In this document: piece by piece, positions 1 through 11,454 of the stretch
How positions within the stretch are numbered: position 1 is the stretch's first letter
How the letters are laid out: every line of letters begins with the position of its first letter
Source: Trichoplax adhaerens
Lineage: Eukaryota; Placozoa; Uniplacotomia; Trichoplacea; Trichoplacidae
Direction: 5' to 3'
DNA: 64,000 nt
Assembly (NCBI RefSeq): GCF_000150275.1
Contig: NW_002060943.1
Coordinates: 3,127,264 to 3,191,263, forward strand
Notes under the pieces: model-generated
Databases searched by the model: none
The model's input: the letters and a program-made list of their open reading frames with translations, nothing else
What the model was told of the DNA's origin: nothing
Made by a program: the position numbers and the translations under genes

Positions 1-150
1 ATCGTGACAATATCTTAAAAAACATAATGTTTAAATTACTTAGCAATCAATCGACTCCATAGAAATTAACCTATAATAAACTGCAGTAATAATAGCAAGG
101 ATCTAATAAAACTACTAATCCGCCTTTCTTGCTCTTCGGTAAATTTATAG

Positions 151-367
151 CAACTTTGCCCATCATTTTCTACATAAAATGGACAACCAACAGCTGGACC
201 AGTATGACAGACTCCTTAATGAATCTAGCAATGAATGGGAACTTTATTACTGGATCATAGGAACGAAATCGGTACCTACTGAATTTGATAATGAAATCAT
301 GGCTATGCTTCAAAAGTACGCTTCCAATAAGGACAGAGAAACAAGATTCCATCAGCCACCTCTATAA
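151..367 (+). CDS. SDHAF2: SDHAF2 (succinate dehydrogenase assembly factor 2), last exon
   Basis: SDHAF2 (Sdh5) is a small mitochondrial matrix protein that promotes covalent FAD attachment to the SDHA subunit of complex II. This is only its C-terminal exon; earlier exons lie upstream of the window. A splice acceptor (tttatag, ending at 150) opens a frame that starts before the first ATG (179) and runs to TAA at 365-367. It encodes about 71 residues. The family signature is clear: an FA-HHFLHKM stretch, then QLDQYDRLLNE, EWELYYW, an EIMAML helix and KDRETRF, which align with the C-terminal half of animal SDHAF2 ([21 protein letters not shown] type). The apparent ATG at 179 is an internal Met, not the start. 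The protein ends shortly after the last conserved helix, somewhat shorter than the human tail. Confidence 0.85.
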
Positions 368-2569
368 TCATAATTAATGTTACAATATCCAAATGATCTT
401 TCCTTATGGATAGTATGTTGCGTCTCTATAGCATGCTTGCTATCGGATAATAATTGTAGTTTTAAGTATTACTCCAATTAGTGACGTTGCATTTGTGCTC
501 TGATTAACCAACGTTACAATAGTTCTACAATTTTTTGTGTTACATATAATCCTATCTATTAAGTAGCAGAGCTCGATAGAAAGGCTTCCATTACATCTCG
601 TAACTTCTCCGTCGATTACGGTGCTTTATTTATTCGACATACCTTTCATGTATGTAGCATTTGTTCATAACCGATGAATCGAATTGTACTATAGATTACC
701 AAAACGTCATATCCATGTTTTTAACGCATTAAATGAATATTATATGATCTTGTGCAAGAGTGATATTTATGTATTAGGCTTTGATTTCACCACACTGTGG
801 AATGATTAAAGGCGTCGTAGATTTGGACAATCTGCTTCTACTACTGCATTTATGTAGCTTTCGTACTTTTACTATACGCAGTAATTGTCAGTCAGTGACC
901 AACCAAAAATATTTCTCTAGTTCCTACAGCGGTCGTAAGATTGCTAAATATCTTTCTAAGCTAATCGACTACCTTGAACGAACCTACGCACAGGTGTCAA
1001 TTTTAAAGTAAAATACCTACATCAAGAATTCAACATTATGGAAATGTAAGAAAATCAACTTGTTATCAATATACTTCGTATCATTATGTTATGCTATTTT
1101 TATGAAAAGTAATTGAATAGTTGAAAAATTAATTCTTTATATTAAGCAGCGAACGTCCTTGATCAGGATTTATCACTAATGATGCTTTACGTACGTGGCA
1201 TAAAATTAAAAGTCATACATAAGATAACTACTTTTAATATTACAGTTTAATATTTTCAGGGTTTTTTATAGCGTTGACTTGTTCGAAATAAATGTTCACA
1301 TCCCTAGAGCTCGGCCAAATAAGATAGTTCAATGTTATAAACTAGACAAGCAAATATACCTATATGGGCTTTTAGATTGCTAGAAGCTCGCTCTTGTGAT
1401 CGATTATGATCAGACCAATAGGAAATTGTAACCAAGTTGATATGCAAAGAATTTATTTCATAACTAAATTTGTGTACTTGTAATACTGTAATGAAGTCTT
1501 TGACCTTCGACTTTTCGTCTAGTAGATCATGTCACTTACAAAAGTACAGGCTATATTGCAATGATAATCTCCAAGATTTGATAATAGATTCCATGACTAA
1601 CTTAAAGATTTCACTTAGCATCATGTATGGTACCAAAATTTTGCTGGTTTTGATTAGTACTATGATCTGTAGCATAATGATAAAACATTTAAAATTCTGG
1701 CGTATGATGCTAGCACAACACATGATATGAGCAGCATCCAGATCCACTCAGTTGATTTGAAAAAATTCACCCTTTCAATTCTGTATAATTGCGGATTGAT
1801 TTATAAGCATTTTAAAGGGCCGTAATAAAATAGGAAAAAGACAGGTGATAATATTGCTATGCAATTAAATTTCGAATTTAAACATCATAGCACTTGTAAG
1901 CGTATATCGACTATCACCATTGCATTAATCCGTTGAATGCAATTTACTTAGCACGCATAATTCGGCTTCAAATTAGCTACTTATCCTAGCAATGACCGGG
2001 CTACTGACATTAATCGATCTTATTTATAGTCTATAGTCAAAAGATGTAGCAATTTCCCAGCAATACAGTTACTCCATAGTTATACTTTGAGAATTATTTC
2101 CAATCCCAATTTGTGTCCACCTATAATCATACGTTATCTGATCATCTTCAGCAGTTTACGATCATCAAGTGATAAATACTTCTAAAACCATCGCTTGGTT
2201 CCTGTAACTATAAAGTGATTAAAATCAAAATTAATTAGTACCATTCATGGAATAGATTCAGTCTGCTTAAGAGTGGTAGCAATGCCTATCAACTGATATC
2301 GTACAGTAGTTGTTCACTTCACGAGCGAATCTTTAGCGTAGTGACTATAGTAAGATGGTAAAGTAAGGGAACAATTCTATGATATTGTACAATGTAATAT
2401 CACTATTATTAGATAGCTATTATACATCGTATTAGCAGTGTCTGGATATCAATCTAATCATAGTCTTTATAATTATAGATAGCGATAATATGGCTGTAAT
2501 AGTGCCAAATTGAAAACTTTGATCTCTTTACTAGTACTGTAAATTGGATAGCGAAAAGATATAGCAGCA
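368..2569. other. AT-rich intergenic stretch, no gene seen
   Basis: About 2.2 kb with only short, composition-driven open frames (the longest, 781-1011, has no recognisable domain and no splice logic). I see no RNA gene, strong repeat or conserved motif. Confidence 0.5.
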
Positions 2570-3290
2570 TCAGTATAAATTTTAAATCTTAACACGAGTA
2601 CAACTTCTCTGTAAGTATAACTCACTTTAAAATAATATTCCGTGGCTTATAATGTATTTTATCAACAATTTTACAATGAACTGCTAACATCAGCAGTTAT
2701 AAAGTTATTAACTGGTTGTATCTGTGGTAAAAAATTTGGTAATTGGCATCATAAGTATAAATTTTAAATCGAAATGCAACTACTATCCGTGACTTGTAAT
2801 GTATTTTGTCAACAATTCTACAATGAACTGCTAACATCAGTTAGCCTATACTTATTAATTGGTTGCATCTGTAGTAAAAGATATGGTAATTGGCAACATA
2901 AGTGTAAATTTTAAATGGAAATACAACTGCTCTTGTAAACATAGCTCGCTTAAATAAAATAATTCGTGACTTGTAATGTATTTCATCAACAGCTGTTATA
3001 AAGTTATTAGTTGATTGTATCTGTAGTGAAAGATCTGGTAATTCGGATGTAAATTCCAAGTCTGAGCATAATTGCTTCTATCATCATAAGCCGCTTATAT
3101 AAGTTAATTAGGTAAGTACTTCCATATAGTATTTGGTCAAGAGTTCAGTAATGAATTACCAACATCAACAGCTATCAAGTAATGAATTGATTACATCTTT
3201 AGTAAAAGACAGATATGGCAATTATAGGTGTAAATATCAAATCTACATGCAATCACCATTATAAATAAAATTCGCTAAATATATTTATTT
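2570..3290. repeat. Degenerate tandem repeat, about 4 copies of a 150-180 bp unit
   Basis: A unit recurs near 2570, 2750, 2898, 3048 and (partly) 3228. Each copy contains, in order: a (g/a)tgtaaattttaaat-like segment, cttgtaatgtattttgtcaac, caatgaactgctaacatcag, ttggttgcatctgtagtaaaag, and tatggtaattggcaaca. Copies differ by many substitutions and indels, so the array is old. No open reading frame spans the units. It resembles the two longer arrays further along in style but not in sequence. Confidence 0.7.
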
Positions 3291-3299
3291 ACTGGCTGT

Positions 3300-4453
3300 A
3301 ACATATTCACCGGTGACTAGCAGTTTATTTGATAAATAATTTTAAAACGATACAGTCGTTGTCGCTTATTGCCTATTAAACAACATGTTAGCACACAGAC
3401 TATGCACTATGCATAATTGCTACATGGGTTATATTCATTACGAATTATAATTATTATATTATATTATAAAGTATCAAGTATGGACATGCATGCGTTTTTG
3501 AATGGTTTACAGGGTACTTCAGATTTGATAGCAAATATTATTTTATTTATGCTAAATCATTTATTTTAACGAGAATATTATTTTATGACGAGATAGACAG
3601 TAACAAAAATGAATATGAATAGAACAAGAGTCAAAATGGATAGAAATACTTTGGGAGTAGTATAGAATTAAAGTATCTATGACTTTAATCGAGTTTCATT
3701 ATTATTAATTAAGCAGTATGATTGCATTACAAGGCTTTTCTTGATATATCGAAAATCAGCATGACATCCAATGGGGATCTATATTGGATATGTTGCCGTC
3801 ATCACCATTCATGGTGATTTGACATAATAAAAACTATTTTTTTGAATATGAATTAATTAAGTGATTGCTAAACTTGACAACGATTTGAACTGGAAGTCGC
3901 AACAATCATGAAATAATGAAAGGTCAACTTAACTTGAATAATATGGCAGACATGCTGGTCAAAGCAAGAAATTTAAAATAATGCATTCAAAGCATAAATT
4001 ACGATAATTTATTTCTTTCCGTTAGAATCATTTAGCGCATACAATAGTTATGATTCCTTATTTTACCTTAAAAGATTAAAAGTATTTAATTCATTGAAAA
4101 ATTTTTAGTTTCATATATATTTCATTTCATTTTAGATATGTGGATTATGTAATGATACGAAAAGATACTTAGTACCTAAATAAAACCATTTTATGATCAT
4201 GTCCTTTTAAAAAATGGATCACTCCTACTTATTTAAATATTAATGAACCAATTTCAAATGTAGTTTCATATTATCTTGAACGATTAGCATCAAATACTAC
4301 TGGCATATCTAGTCTATAACGGTAATTGAATTGCCAGGATAGAAAATAAAGCGGTAGGGGAAAGTAAGAACAGCTTGGTTTCTCTTTTCTCATTCGATTA
4401 TTTTTAAGTTACACTATTCAACCCTCATAGACAATCATTTGAGCTGAGAAATA
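3300..4453. other. AT-rich intergenic stretch, no gene seen
   Basis: About 1.1 kb of AT-rich sequence downstream of the Rho-like gene that ends at 4454. No coding frame, repeat array or RNA signature recognised. Confidence 0.5.
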
Positions 4454-5275
4454 TTACATCAAGTTGCAACTTTTTCCGTGATTGGCTTTCTTATTTTGAT
4501 CTATTGCAATCTTAATGACTTGATCAAAAACTTCATAACGTCCTTCTCCATCTAATGATGAACATTCAAGATAGCATTGAGCTCCAATTTCATCGGCTAC
4601 ACCCTTGCCCATGTTGGTGGTAACATAATTTATTTTGACATGATTATGACCATTACTAACAACCTGGCCACTACTATTGTCTTCTTTTTCAGAAGCGGTC
4701 TCATGATGATCATCATCCTCGTGCTCATCTTGATCTTCATCTTGTACTTCCATTTTGACATCTTCTTCTTCTTCTTCTCCATCTATAGACTGTTGCTGGT
4801 AGCGATCCTGGTACTCATCTTGATCCTCATCCTCTACTTCTACCTTGACATTTTCTTCCTCTTCTTCTTCATTCCTCTCGATAGGTTGTTGTTGGTAACG
4901 GTTACGTAGATCTAATTTTGTTCCAACTAATATCTTGGGCACATGACGACAATCTTCATTGATTTGATGAATCCAGTGCTCTCGAATACTTTCCAACGAA
5001 TCTGGTGATACCAAGGAGAAGCAAAATACAACAAAAGTACAGCTTTTATAACGTATGGCATTGACAGGTTCATTTTTTTCTCCATCCAGTGTATTGCATA
5101 AATGTAAATCGATCTGTTTTGATTTACTATACCCCATATTAACGTGGAAATCGCGATAAGCTTTCGGTAGTTCACCTTTTTCCAAAAATGAATTCTCAGC
5201 ATGTGTAATCATTAAAGATGTTTTACCTACACCATTATCGCCAACGAGAAGGCATTTGATAGCCAATTTTGTCAT
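4454..5275 (-). CDS. Divergent Rho-family small GTPase with duplicated acidic insertion (273 aa)
   Basis: Single-exon gene. Residues 4-20 form the first beta strand and P-loop (GDNGVGKTS, 12-20), which is intact. The effector loop reads ELPKAYRDF, with Lys38 where Rho proteins have the Mg-binding Thr (YxPT). The G3 motif DTAGQE is replaced by NTLDGE (61-66), so the catalytic Gln and the Mg-binding Asp are missing. G4 is TKLD (119-122) and G5 is ECSS (237-240). Between them, at the position of the Rho insert helix, lies a Glu/Asp-rich insertion made of two copies of a 30-32 residue unit (126-157 and 158-187), each starting RYQQQ. After it the Rho fold resumes (ADEIGAQCYLECSS). The C-terminus CNLM (270-273) is a CAAX box; a terminal Met suggests farnesylation. 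The protein is probably membrane-bound and unable to hydrolyse GTP normally, as in Rnd proteins (inference). The normal length is about 190 aa; the excess is the insertion. Paralogue at 10086-10676. Confidence 0.85.
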   Translation of the reverse strand: MTKLAIKCLLVGDNGVGKTSLMITHAENSFLEKGELPKAYRDFHVNMGYSKSKQIDLHLCNTLDGEKNEPVNAIRYKSCTFVVFCFSLVSPDSLESIREHWIHQINEDCRHVPKILVGTKLDLRNRYQQQPIERNEEEEEENVKVEVEDEDQDEYQDRYQQQSIDGEEEEEDVKMEVQDEDQDEHEDDDHHETASEKEDNSSGQVVSNGHNHVKINYVTTNMGKGVADEIGAQCYLECSSLDGEGRYEVFDQVIKIAIDQNKKANHGKSCNLM

Positions 5276-5578
5276 TATGAAAGATCGACAAGAGAATCAA
5301 TCGAGTTAAAGTAAATCAGTTTGATAGGAATAGTTTGAATATCCTTTGAAAATGCTTATCAATATAGGTAGAAAATGTACCGCAATCCAACACTTTGATC
5401 CTATGAGAAATTTTTCAATCTGAATGCAATAAAGGCAGAGACTGGTAATACTGCTAAATGGAATGACAGACTGCGCAAAGAAAACTCAAGTAGAATGATT
5501 TAATAGGAGTTTACAAGTTGTTTAATGGTTGCTGAGGATAATAGAAGGAAATGAAGAGACTTTAATAGTTTTGCTTAC

Positions 5579-5728
5579 CCATTTTATCCCTATTGATGCC
5601 ATCTTGAATGACAAAAGACCACAAGCGTGTTGGTTATTATAATCAATCACTTGGGACAGCATTGAAGAGTTAGACATCGGGTTGAATCCATTATAACTGT
5701 ATATTATGCCTTTAGGTTCGTTTTTAGC
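5579..5728 (-). other. Possible orphan coding exon
   Basis: A 50-codon open frame is bounded on the minus strand by a CAG acceptor (after TACTTTATACAG) and a good donor (TGG|GTAAGC), phase 0 on both sides. It contains residues such as KGIIYSYNGFNP and HACGLLSFKM, which look protein-like. A 47-base intron could join it to a short terminal exon (QPLNNL, stop) at 5511-5531. I found no upstream exon in a compatible phase, and I do not recognise the family. It could be a remnant or chance. Confidence 0.25.
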
Positions 5729-6059
5729 CTGTATAAAGTAGGCTAGAATAGCCCACACCTGGTGAAATTATGAATAGGCTTTATCGTGGCGGCATCGGAA
5801 GCTGTTCCATTCAATAAGCTTATGCTTTGTTACCGCATGTTTTATGAACTCCAGAATGCCGTTGAAAAGGTTAATTATTCGGCAACCACCAGATGATATG
5901 ACAAGTTATTGTCTTCCTATCTGTCCAATTTCTATAACAAGTAGAAATTAAGCTCAGTCTGCCATCATTTCTAATTGATTGCATGGCAATAGAATGCCGG
6001 TAATCAACGATGAAAAAAATGATCTGTAATGCGTGTTGATTTATAATTTGATTAAAGGA

Positions 6060-7690
6060 GTTTCCGGCCTAATGAATGAAAGAAATACGATCATGATCAC
6101 CTATTATAATTGATCGCCTTCTTTTTTACCATAGCAGGCAAATTCTAGTCAAAGATCTAACCTTAATCTTTCATCTTGTTCCGTCGATCTGTAATTTACA
6201 ATTAATAAGAAGAATTGACAATCAAGAAACAAATAGCATGATGATCTATTGCTGCATAAGTTACCGTCTATTTTTCCTGTCAAACTAGGCAAACCTTGCT
6301 TCAATATTTAACCTTGATCATCTACGATATTCTATAGATTTATTATTCAATAAGAGAAATAGCCAGCTAAAGAAACAATATCATGATGGCTTATTACATT
6401 CGTAAGTTATCGTCTATTTTTCTAACGATAGCAGGCTAATTTCAATCAATATTTAACCTTGATCATTACCGTTCTTCTATCGAGTTAGAACCCTAAAAAT
6501 AAGAATGTTAGCTAAAAGAATAATATCATGAATGAACTATTACAAATTATTTTCTACTTTTCTTACCAAAGCAGGCAAATTCTGGTCAAATATCTAATCT
6601 TGATCACTATTGTTGCTCTATCGGCTTATGACTCAATAATAAGAATTTTGACCTTCTGATTTCCGCAGTAAGAATTTTCAGCGAAAGGGGCAATATCAAG
6701 AATAACCTATTATAAGTTACCGTCTACTTTTCTTACAAAAGCAGGTGATTCTGGTTCAATATCGAACCTTGATCATGTCGATTTATAATTCAATAATAAG
6801 AATTATTAGTTAAAGGAATAATATCTTGAATGACCTATTATACTGCTAATCATCTCCTACAATTCTTGCGAAAGCAGGCAAATTTTAGTCAAATATCTAA
6901 CTTTGATCTTTATTTATAACTCAAATAAAAAAAGTTCTCCCTTAAAGAATCATTATCATGATATCCTATTCAATATTCATGTTATTATAGATTATTGTCT
7001 ACTTTTCTCACAAAAATAAGCAAAATTTGCTTAATTATGTAACCTTGATTCATAACTTAATTAGAAGAATTTCCAGCCAAGTGGATGAAAGAAACAATGT
7101 CATGATTACTTATTCACGTTATTATAAGTTGTCATCTCCTTTTCTTGTGAAAGCAGACGAAGCTTGAGTTCAATATCTAACCTTAACTGTCGACATTATT
7201 TATATTGATTTAGAATTCAATAAAAAGAATTTCCAGCCCAAGAAACAATATCATGATAACCTGTTTATGTTATTATAAACTTCTACTTTTCTTACGAAAG
7301 CAGACAAAGCTTTAGTTCATTATCGAACTCTGATCACCTATGTTACTATTCATTTTAATTGAGAATTGAAAGAACTTGTAGCCAAATGGATGAAAGAAAT
7401 GTTATTCTAAGCTTTCGTCTACTTTTCTTACGAAAGCAGGCAAAAGTTTGGATAGACAGCTCAGTGCGATCATCAAAATTGTTATTTGGATCCAATCAGA
7501 AAGAATTTTCATTCAAATGGAGATGAGAATAACCATACCGTTATAACCTATTTATATTCCGTGTGAAAAGAATTCCTAGCTATATGGATGAAAAAAATAA
7601 TATGATAATAATCTATTCGTGTTATTATGAGTTAATTTTTATTATGAAAGCAGGCCATGGCTGGATAAATGGCTAACCTCGATCGCTGGC
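6060..7690. repeat. Degenerate tandem array, about 11 copies of a roughly 145 bp unit
   Basis: A core of the type cttacgaaagcaggcaaa...ggtcaaatatctaaccttgatca recurs at about 6133, 6285, 6430, 6570, 6740, 6872, 7015, 7151, 7299, 7434 and 7650, so the spacing is mostly 132-170 bases. Between cores, each unit carries ttcaataataagaattt...cagc, an aaagaaacaatatcatgat segment and tattataagttaccgtctac. Copies have diverged by substitutions and indels. There are no regular spacers and no coding frame across units. Confidence 0.8.
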
Positions 7691-7699
7691 GTAGTAAAG

Positions 7700-8884
7700 T
7701 TTTCAGTTGGCCAATTCGTGAACAACATAGTGAATAAGAAACAAGTTTAGCCACCTTATTTCTATAGCTTACATTCATCCTAGAGCTCTATCTTGGCTCA
7801 CTTGTAAGCAATGTTTATTGTATTCTATTTAACAGATCGGTGATATTGTCTATTCCACTCGACGATACCCTTAGGCAAATTGATGTCATCGCTATACTAT
7901 TCATATTAACAAGAGCTTTCTAGGAATAAACCATCTGCAAATTCTAAATTAAAACTCTCTCAGCAACGACTTTATTGAAACCAGTGATTGCCGATAGCAG
8001 TCAATGAATCACTTCCATTCCGTTATAGCGTACAATTTCTATTTAAAAGAGCGCCAGTATGTATTAAGATTGACTTTTAATATCGCAGGATTATCCGCAT
8101 CACTACTGCGATTTTCATGTTCAACATATTTAAGGATCAAAATTCAGCGGGAACGTTGCTTAAATCCATTATGTAAAAAGAAATTATGGGCATTGATTCC
8201 ATTTACAAATTGCATCCGGGCAAAATGTTACCGATAGTGTTGGAAAAGTGATTACACACTATTACTCAAAGCTATTCTATGAGAGAGAAATAGATCCAAT
8301 ACGCATTTATGGTGACCTAGTTACCGTAGAATTTAAACGAAGCAAATAATGATCAAAATTCAATGACAAATTGTTACTTAAATTAAATATCACTTAGCGA
8401 TTTCCTACAATTGAGGGGGCTACACTACATTTTGGATATCGTTTGCTTTGAATTAATTATTCCTTCATACTTAGGATAATATCGAATTGAAAGAAAAAGG
8501 TGGATCCAACATTACCTTGAATGACCCATGAGCAGACTTACATGATAACTGTTGCAACTTTTCTAAATCAATAGAATTATTATCAATGTTTCGTATCTTG
8601 CTCGTTTATATGGCGAGATATTTATCTATCAATAAGCCTCCAAATACAAGTAGGATTATTTGTAAGGCTTCCTGTGTGAAGGCACGGTATTGTAGGATAA
8701 ATAGCTTAGAGACTACAGAGTTTCCTTCCTAAATAGGAGTTAATTAAAAGTGTTCGCAGTAACTGTGGACTAAATATTTTCGACTTTTTATGAAATAATA
8801 TAGGATACGAAAGGGTATCTGTGCTATAGTCTACAGCTAAATATTACATCTAAATGACATTGTAGTAGTCAGGTTCTTCTAAGT
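7700..8884. other. Intergenic stretch with a diverged dispersed repeat copy
   Basis: No gene recognised. About 8165-8320 resembles 16345-16490 upstream of the first protease gene: cattgattcc(a/g)ttta, gattactcactcttactcaa-like and agagaaatagat blocks occur in the same order. The 77-codon open frame at 8004-8237 shows no family features. Confidence 0.4.
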
Positions 8885-9785
8885 TATCGCTCTTTTGATC
8901 AATTTTTCATTTTATTCATTCAATTATAATTATAGTCAATCTTGATCATAGGTCAGATGGAGTAGTTATATTCATTATATTATAAGGTATAATCGAGTTA
9001 TAACAAGCAAAATCTTTTTCGGTCGTTTTTTTTTTCACTTTATTTACGCAATAATAGTCAATCATAATCATAGATTAAATGAAATAGTTATCAGTGTCAT
9101 ATTTTAAGCCATAACCAAGGTTTACAAGCTTAAATTTTTTCGGTTACTTTAAGCCACTACTACTCATTTTTTTGTAGTCAATTTCGACCACAGATTAGAT
9201 GATATAGTTATAATAGCCATATTATATATAAGCTATGCTCATATAGTTAAGTAATATAAGGCAAATTTTCTTCAAATCGTTTCTTGACTTTTACCTGCTC
9301 ATAGGTAGTTAATCTTGACCACAGATCAAATAGAATAGTTCATATAATTGCTATATCATAAGCTATAATCTAGTTATACATCACAAATCTTTTTTCAGCC
9401 ATTTCTTTACTTTCATTCACTTAAAGGCAGTTTTACCGATCTGATAGAAAAGTTGTCATTACCATATTATTAGCTGTAATCGAGCTATGCAATACATAAT
9501 CCTCTTTTCTCTATTTTCATTCACTCAAAGGTAGTTGATCTTAACCGTCAATCAGATAGAATGGTTATCATTGCCTTATCATGAGTCATAATTAAGTTAT
9601 ACGTTAGTTATCATCGCCATATTATCAGCTATAATCAAGTTAATCGTAACAAAATCTTTTTATTCTTCCTTTTTCAATCATTTCTCGACTTTCATCCCCA
9701 GCTGCAGTTAATCTTGAGTTCAAATAGATGATTTAACAGTTATAATTCTACATGATAAGCTATAACCAACTCGTAAAAGCAAAAA
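8885..9785. repeat. Degenerate tandem array, about 7 copies of a roughly 125 bp unit
   Basis: The unit starts (t)agtcaatcttgaccatagatcagat and continues with ga(a)tagttatcattgccatat, tataagctataatcgagtta and caaaatctttttc. Starts are near 8934, 9056, 9176, 9306, 9429, 9531 and 9707. Copies are diverged, and one interval is short while the last is long, which indicates indels. The array lies between the two Rho-like genes and differs in sequence from the 6060-7690 array. Confidence 0.75.
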
Positions 9786-10085
9786 TTCCTTTTAAATATA
9801 GTTGTATAGTTATGTACGAGAATAGTTTCTCTATGACAACAGATTTTTATCACGGATTAAATAGCTTGGCTCCATATCGTCTACAATATTATAAACCAAG
9901 TACCGGTAGCGTAGCTTAACTTTGTTAGATATCTAGGATTTCTTCCATCATTTTCCAGCTTTAAATTAGCGCTCATCGATAGTCATGAATAAGACGGAAG
10001 AGCTTTAAAAATTTGCGGGTATGTAGTATAGAAGCAAAATCAACTAGTTTGCAATAAATATTTTCGTTATTTATATTTAGATAAA

Positions 10086-10676
10086 TTACAATATAGTACA
10101 AAGTTTTCCATGACGTTTTTGCTCTCTTTTCTGTAGGACAAAGTCAATAAGCTGATGAAATAGATCATTCAAACCTTCTCCAGATACCGACGAACATTCA
10201 AAATAACCATCAGCGTTAAAATAACGAGTTAAATTATCGCCTAATTCTCTGGTTATGATATCATTATCGATATTGCTGTAATGTTTAATTTGATCGTTGC
10301 GACGTAGATCCGACATAGTAGCTACTACAAATTTAGTTCCATTTGGGCAATATTGATTGGTTTCAGGATACCATTTATTGATAACATGAATGAACGACTT
10401 TAGTGACGCTAGAGAGAAACAAATAAGTACAACATCGGTCCCTTTATAACAGATAGGTTTGTTCTTTTGGTGCTCTTTTCCATCTAATATTTCACAGCAC
10501 AGTAACGTCAATCTATATTGCTTATAAAGAACTTGAATATAAGTATCTTCACTTCCTATACGTAATGATTTACCCAAAATTCTCGATGGATTGCGCGCAC
10601 AGTAAGCTTTAATCATCGATTTAATTCCAATTCCAGAATCACCGACAATAACAATCTTAATATCGTCATCCATCAT
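10086..10676 (-). CDS. Divergent Rho-like pseudo-GTPase with CAAX box (196 aa)
   Basis: Single exon, close to the usual Rho length. The fold signature is visible: an N-terminal strand KIVIVGDSGIG, a GTDVVLICFSLASLKSF strand-helix region, a GTKFVVATMSDLR segment and GYFECSSVSGEGLNDLF, ending in CTIL (193-196), a CAAX box favouring geranylgeranylation. The nucleotide-binding motifs are broken. The P-loop reads GDSGIGIKS, one residue too many between the last Gly and the Lys. G3 is EILDGKE instead of DTAGQE. G4 is TMSD instead of TKxD. Loss of these residues suggests weak or no GTP binding or hydrolysis (inference), yet the frame and lipidation signal are preserved, which argues for a functional pseudo-enzyme and against decay. 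It is the paralogue of the gene at 4454-5275: same strand, same intronless form, the same LDGxE replacement of G3 and the same FSL and SGEG landmarks. The double Met start is at 10676. Confidence 0.8.
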   Translation of the reverse strand: MMDDDIKIVIVGDSGIGIKSMIKAYCARNPSRILGKSLRIGSEDTYIQVLYKQYRLTLLCCEILDGKEHQKNKPICYKGTDVVLICFSLASLKSFIHVINKWYPETNQYCPNGTKFVVATMSDLRRNDQIKHYSNIDNDIITRELGDNLTRYFNADGYFECSSVSGEGLNDLFHQLIDFVLQKREQKRHGKLCTIL

Positions 10677-11454
10677 CCTCTTTAACGTACAAAGTCAATT
10701 TTACACGATTAATCGTTACAATCGATTACGTCTTTAACAGCAACAATTTGACTTAGTCTATAAATTTATAAATCATATTATAGTATGCCAAAACCAATAA
10801 AATATAACTTTCTCTTATTAAACTCATGCTGTAATTACTATTGTTTACAAAAAGAACAGGTGGAAAAATTGTCCAAGATGCGGTAGTTACGCATCTTGGG
10901 ATTACATTATTTCCGTTCTGTTTATTCTTAGTACAATAATTAAGTGTCAAGATAACAAGATGAGTACTTTTTAGTCTATCTGATCAATATTGATGATGTT
11001 GATTGCTTATTTTTAAACAATAACAAAATTTGGAAAAAATCTTACGTAATAATTGCATCTATATAATGAAATTTGAACAGATAGATTGGATTACTATGAC
11101 CAAATTCGCCTCAGGGTCTGTTCAATTCGATTAGTGTGATTTGAACATGATCATTGTCATTTGTTATCGTCATTATATTGACATCAATTTCATTTTTTGA
11201 TCATGAAAATCTACAATTTATGATGCTCTATAAAATCTAAAGATTTATTCAACGTCATTAAAAAGAGCAAGCTTAATAAATCATTGATAGGTCGCCATTT
11301 TTCAAAAAGAACCGCGTTACACTAATTAAAATTGACGAAATGCACTTTCATTCCAGATAATTAGTCGTATTGAACGATATCAGCCTTAAAACTACAAATC
11401 TATCCAATCCAGAAATTGTTGAGCCTAGCTAGCTCTATGCGATCATGTCATTCA

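Noticed and set aside
781-1011. 76-codon open frame
   Set aside because: No recognisable motif, no splice context and no conserved neighbour; expected by chance in AT-rich DNA of this length.
4577-4909. 110-codon plus-strand frame rich in Ile, Leu and Phe
   Set aside because: Antisense shadow of the Glu/Asp-rich insertion of the Rho-like gene on the minus strand.
6060-9785. CRISPR-like array
   Set aside because: Repeat units are long, degenerate and contiguous with no uniform short repeat plus unique spacer pattern; the genome is eukaryotic.
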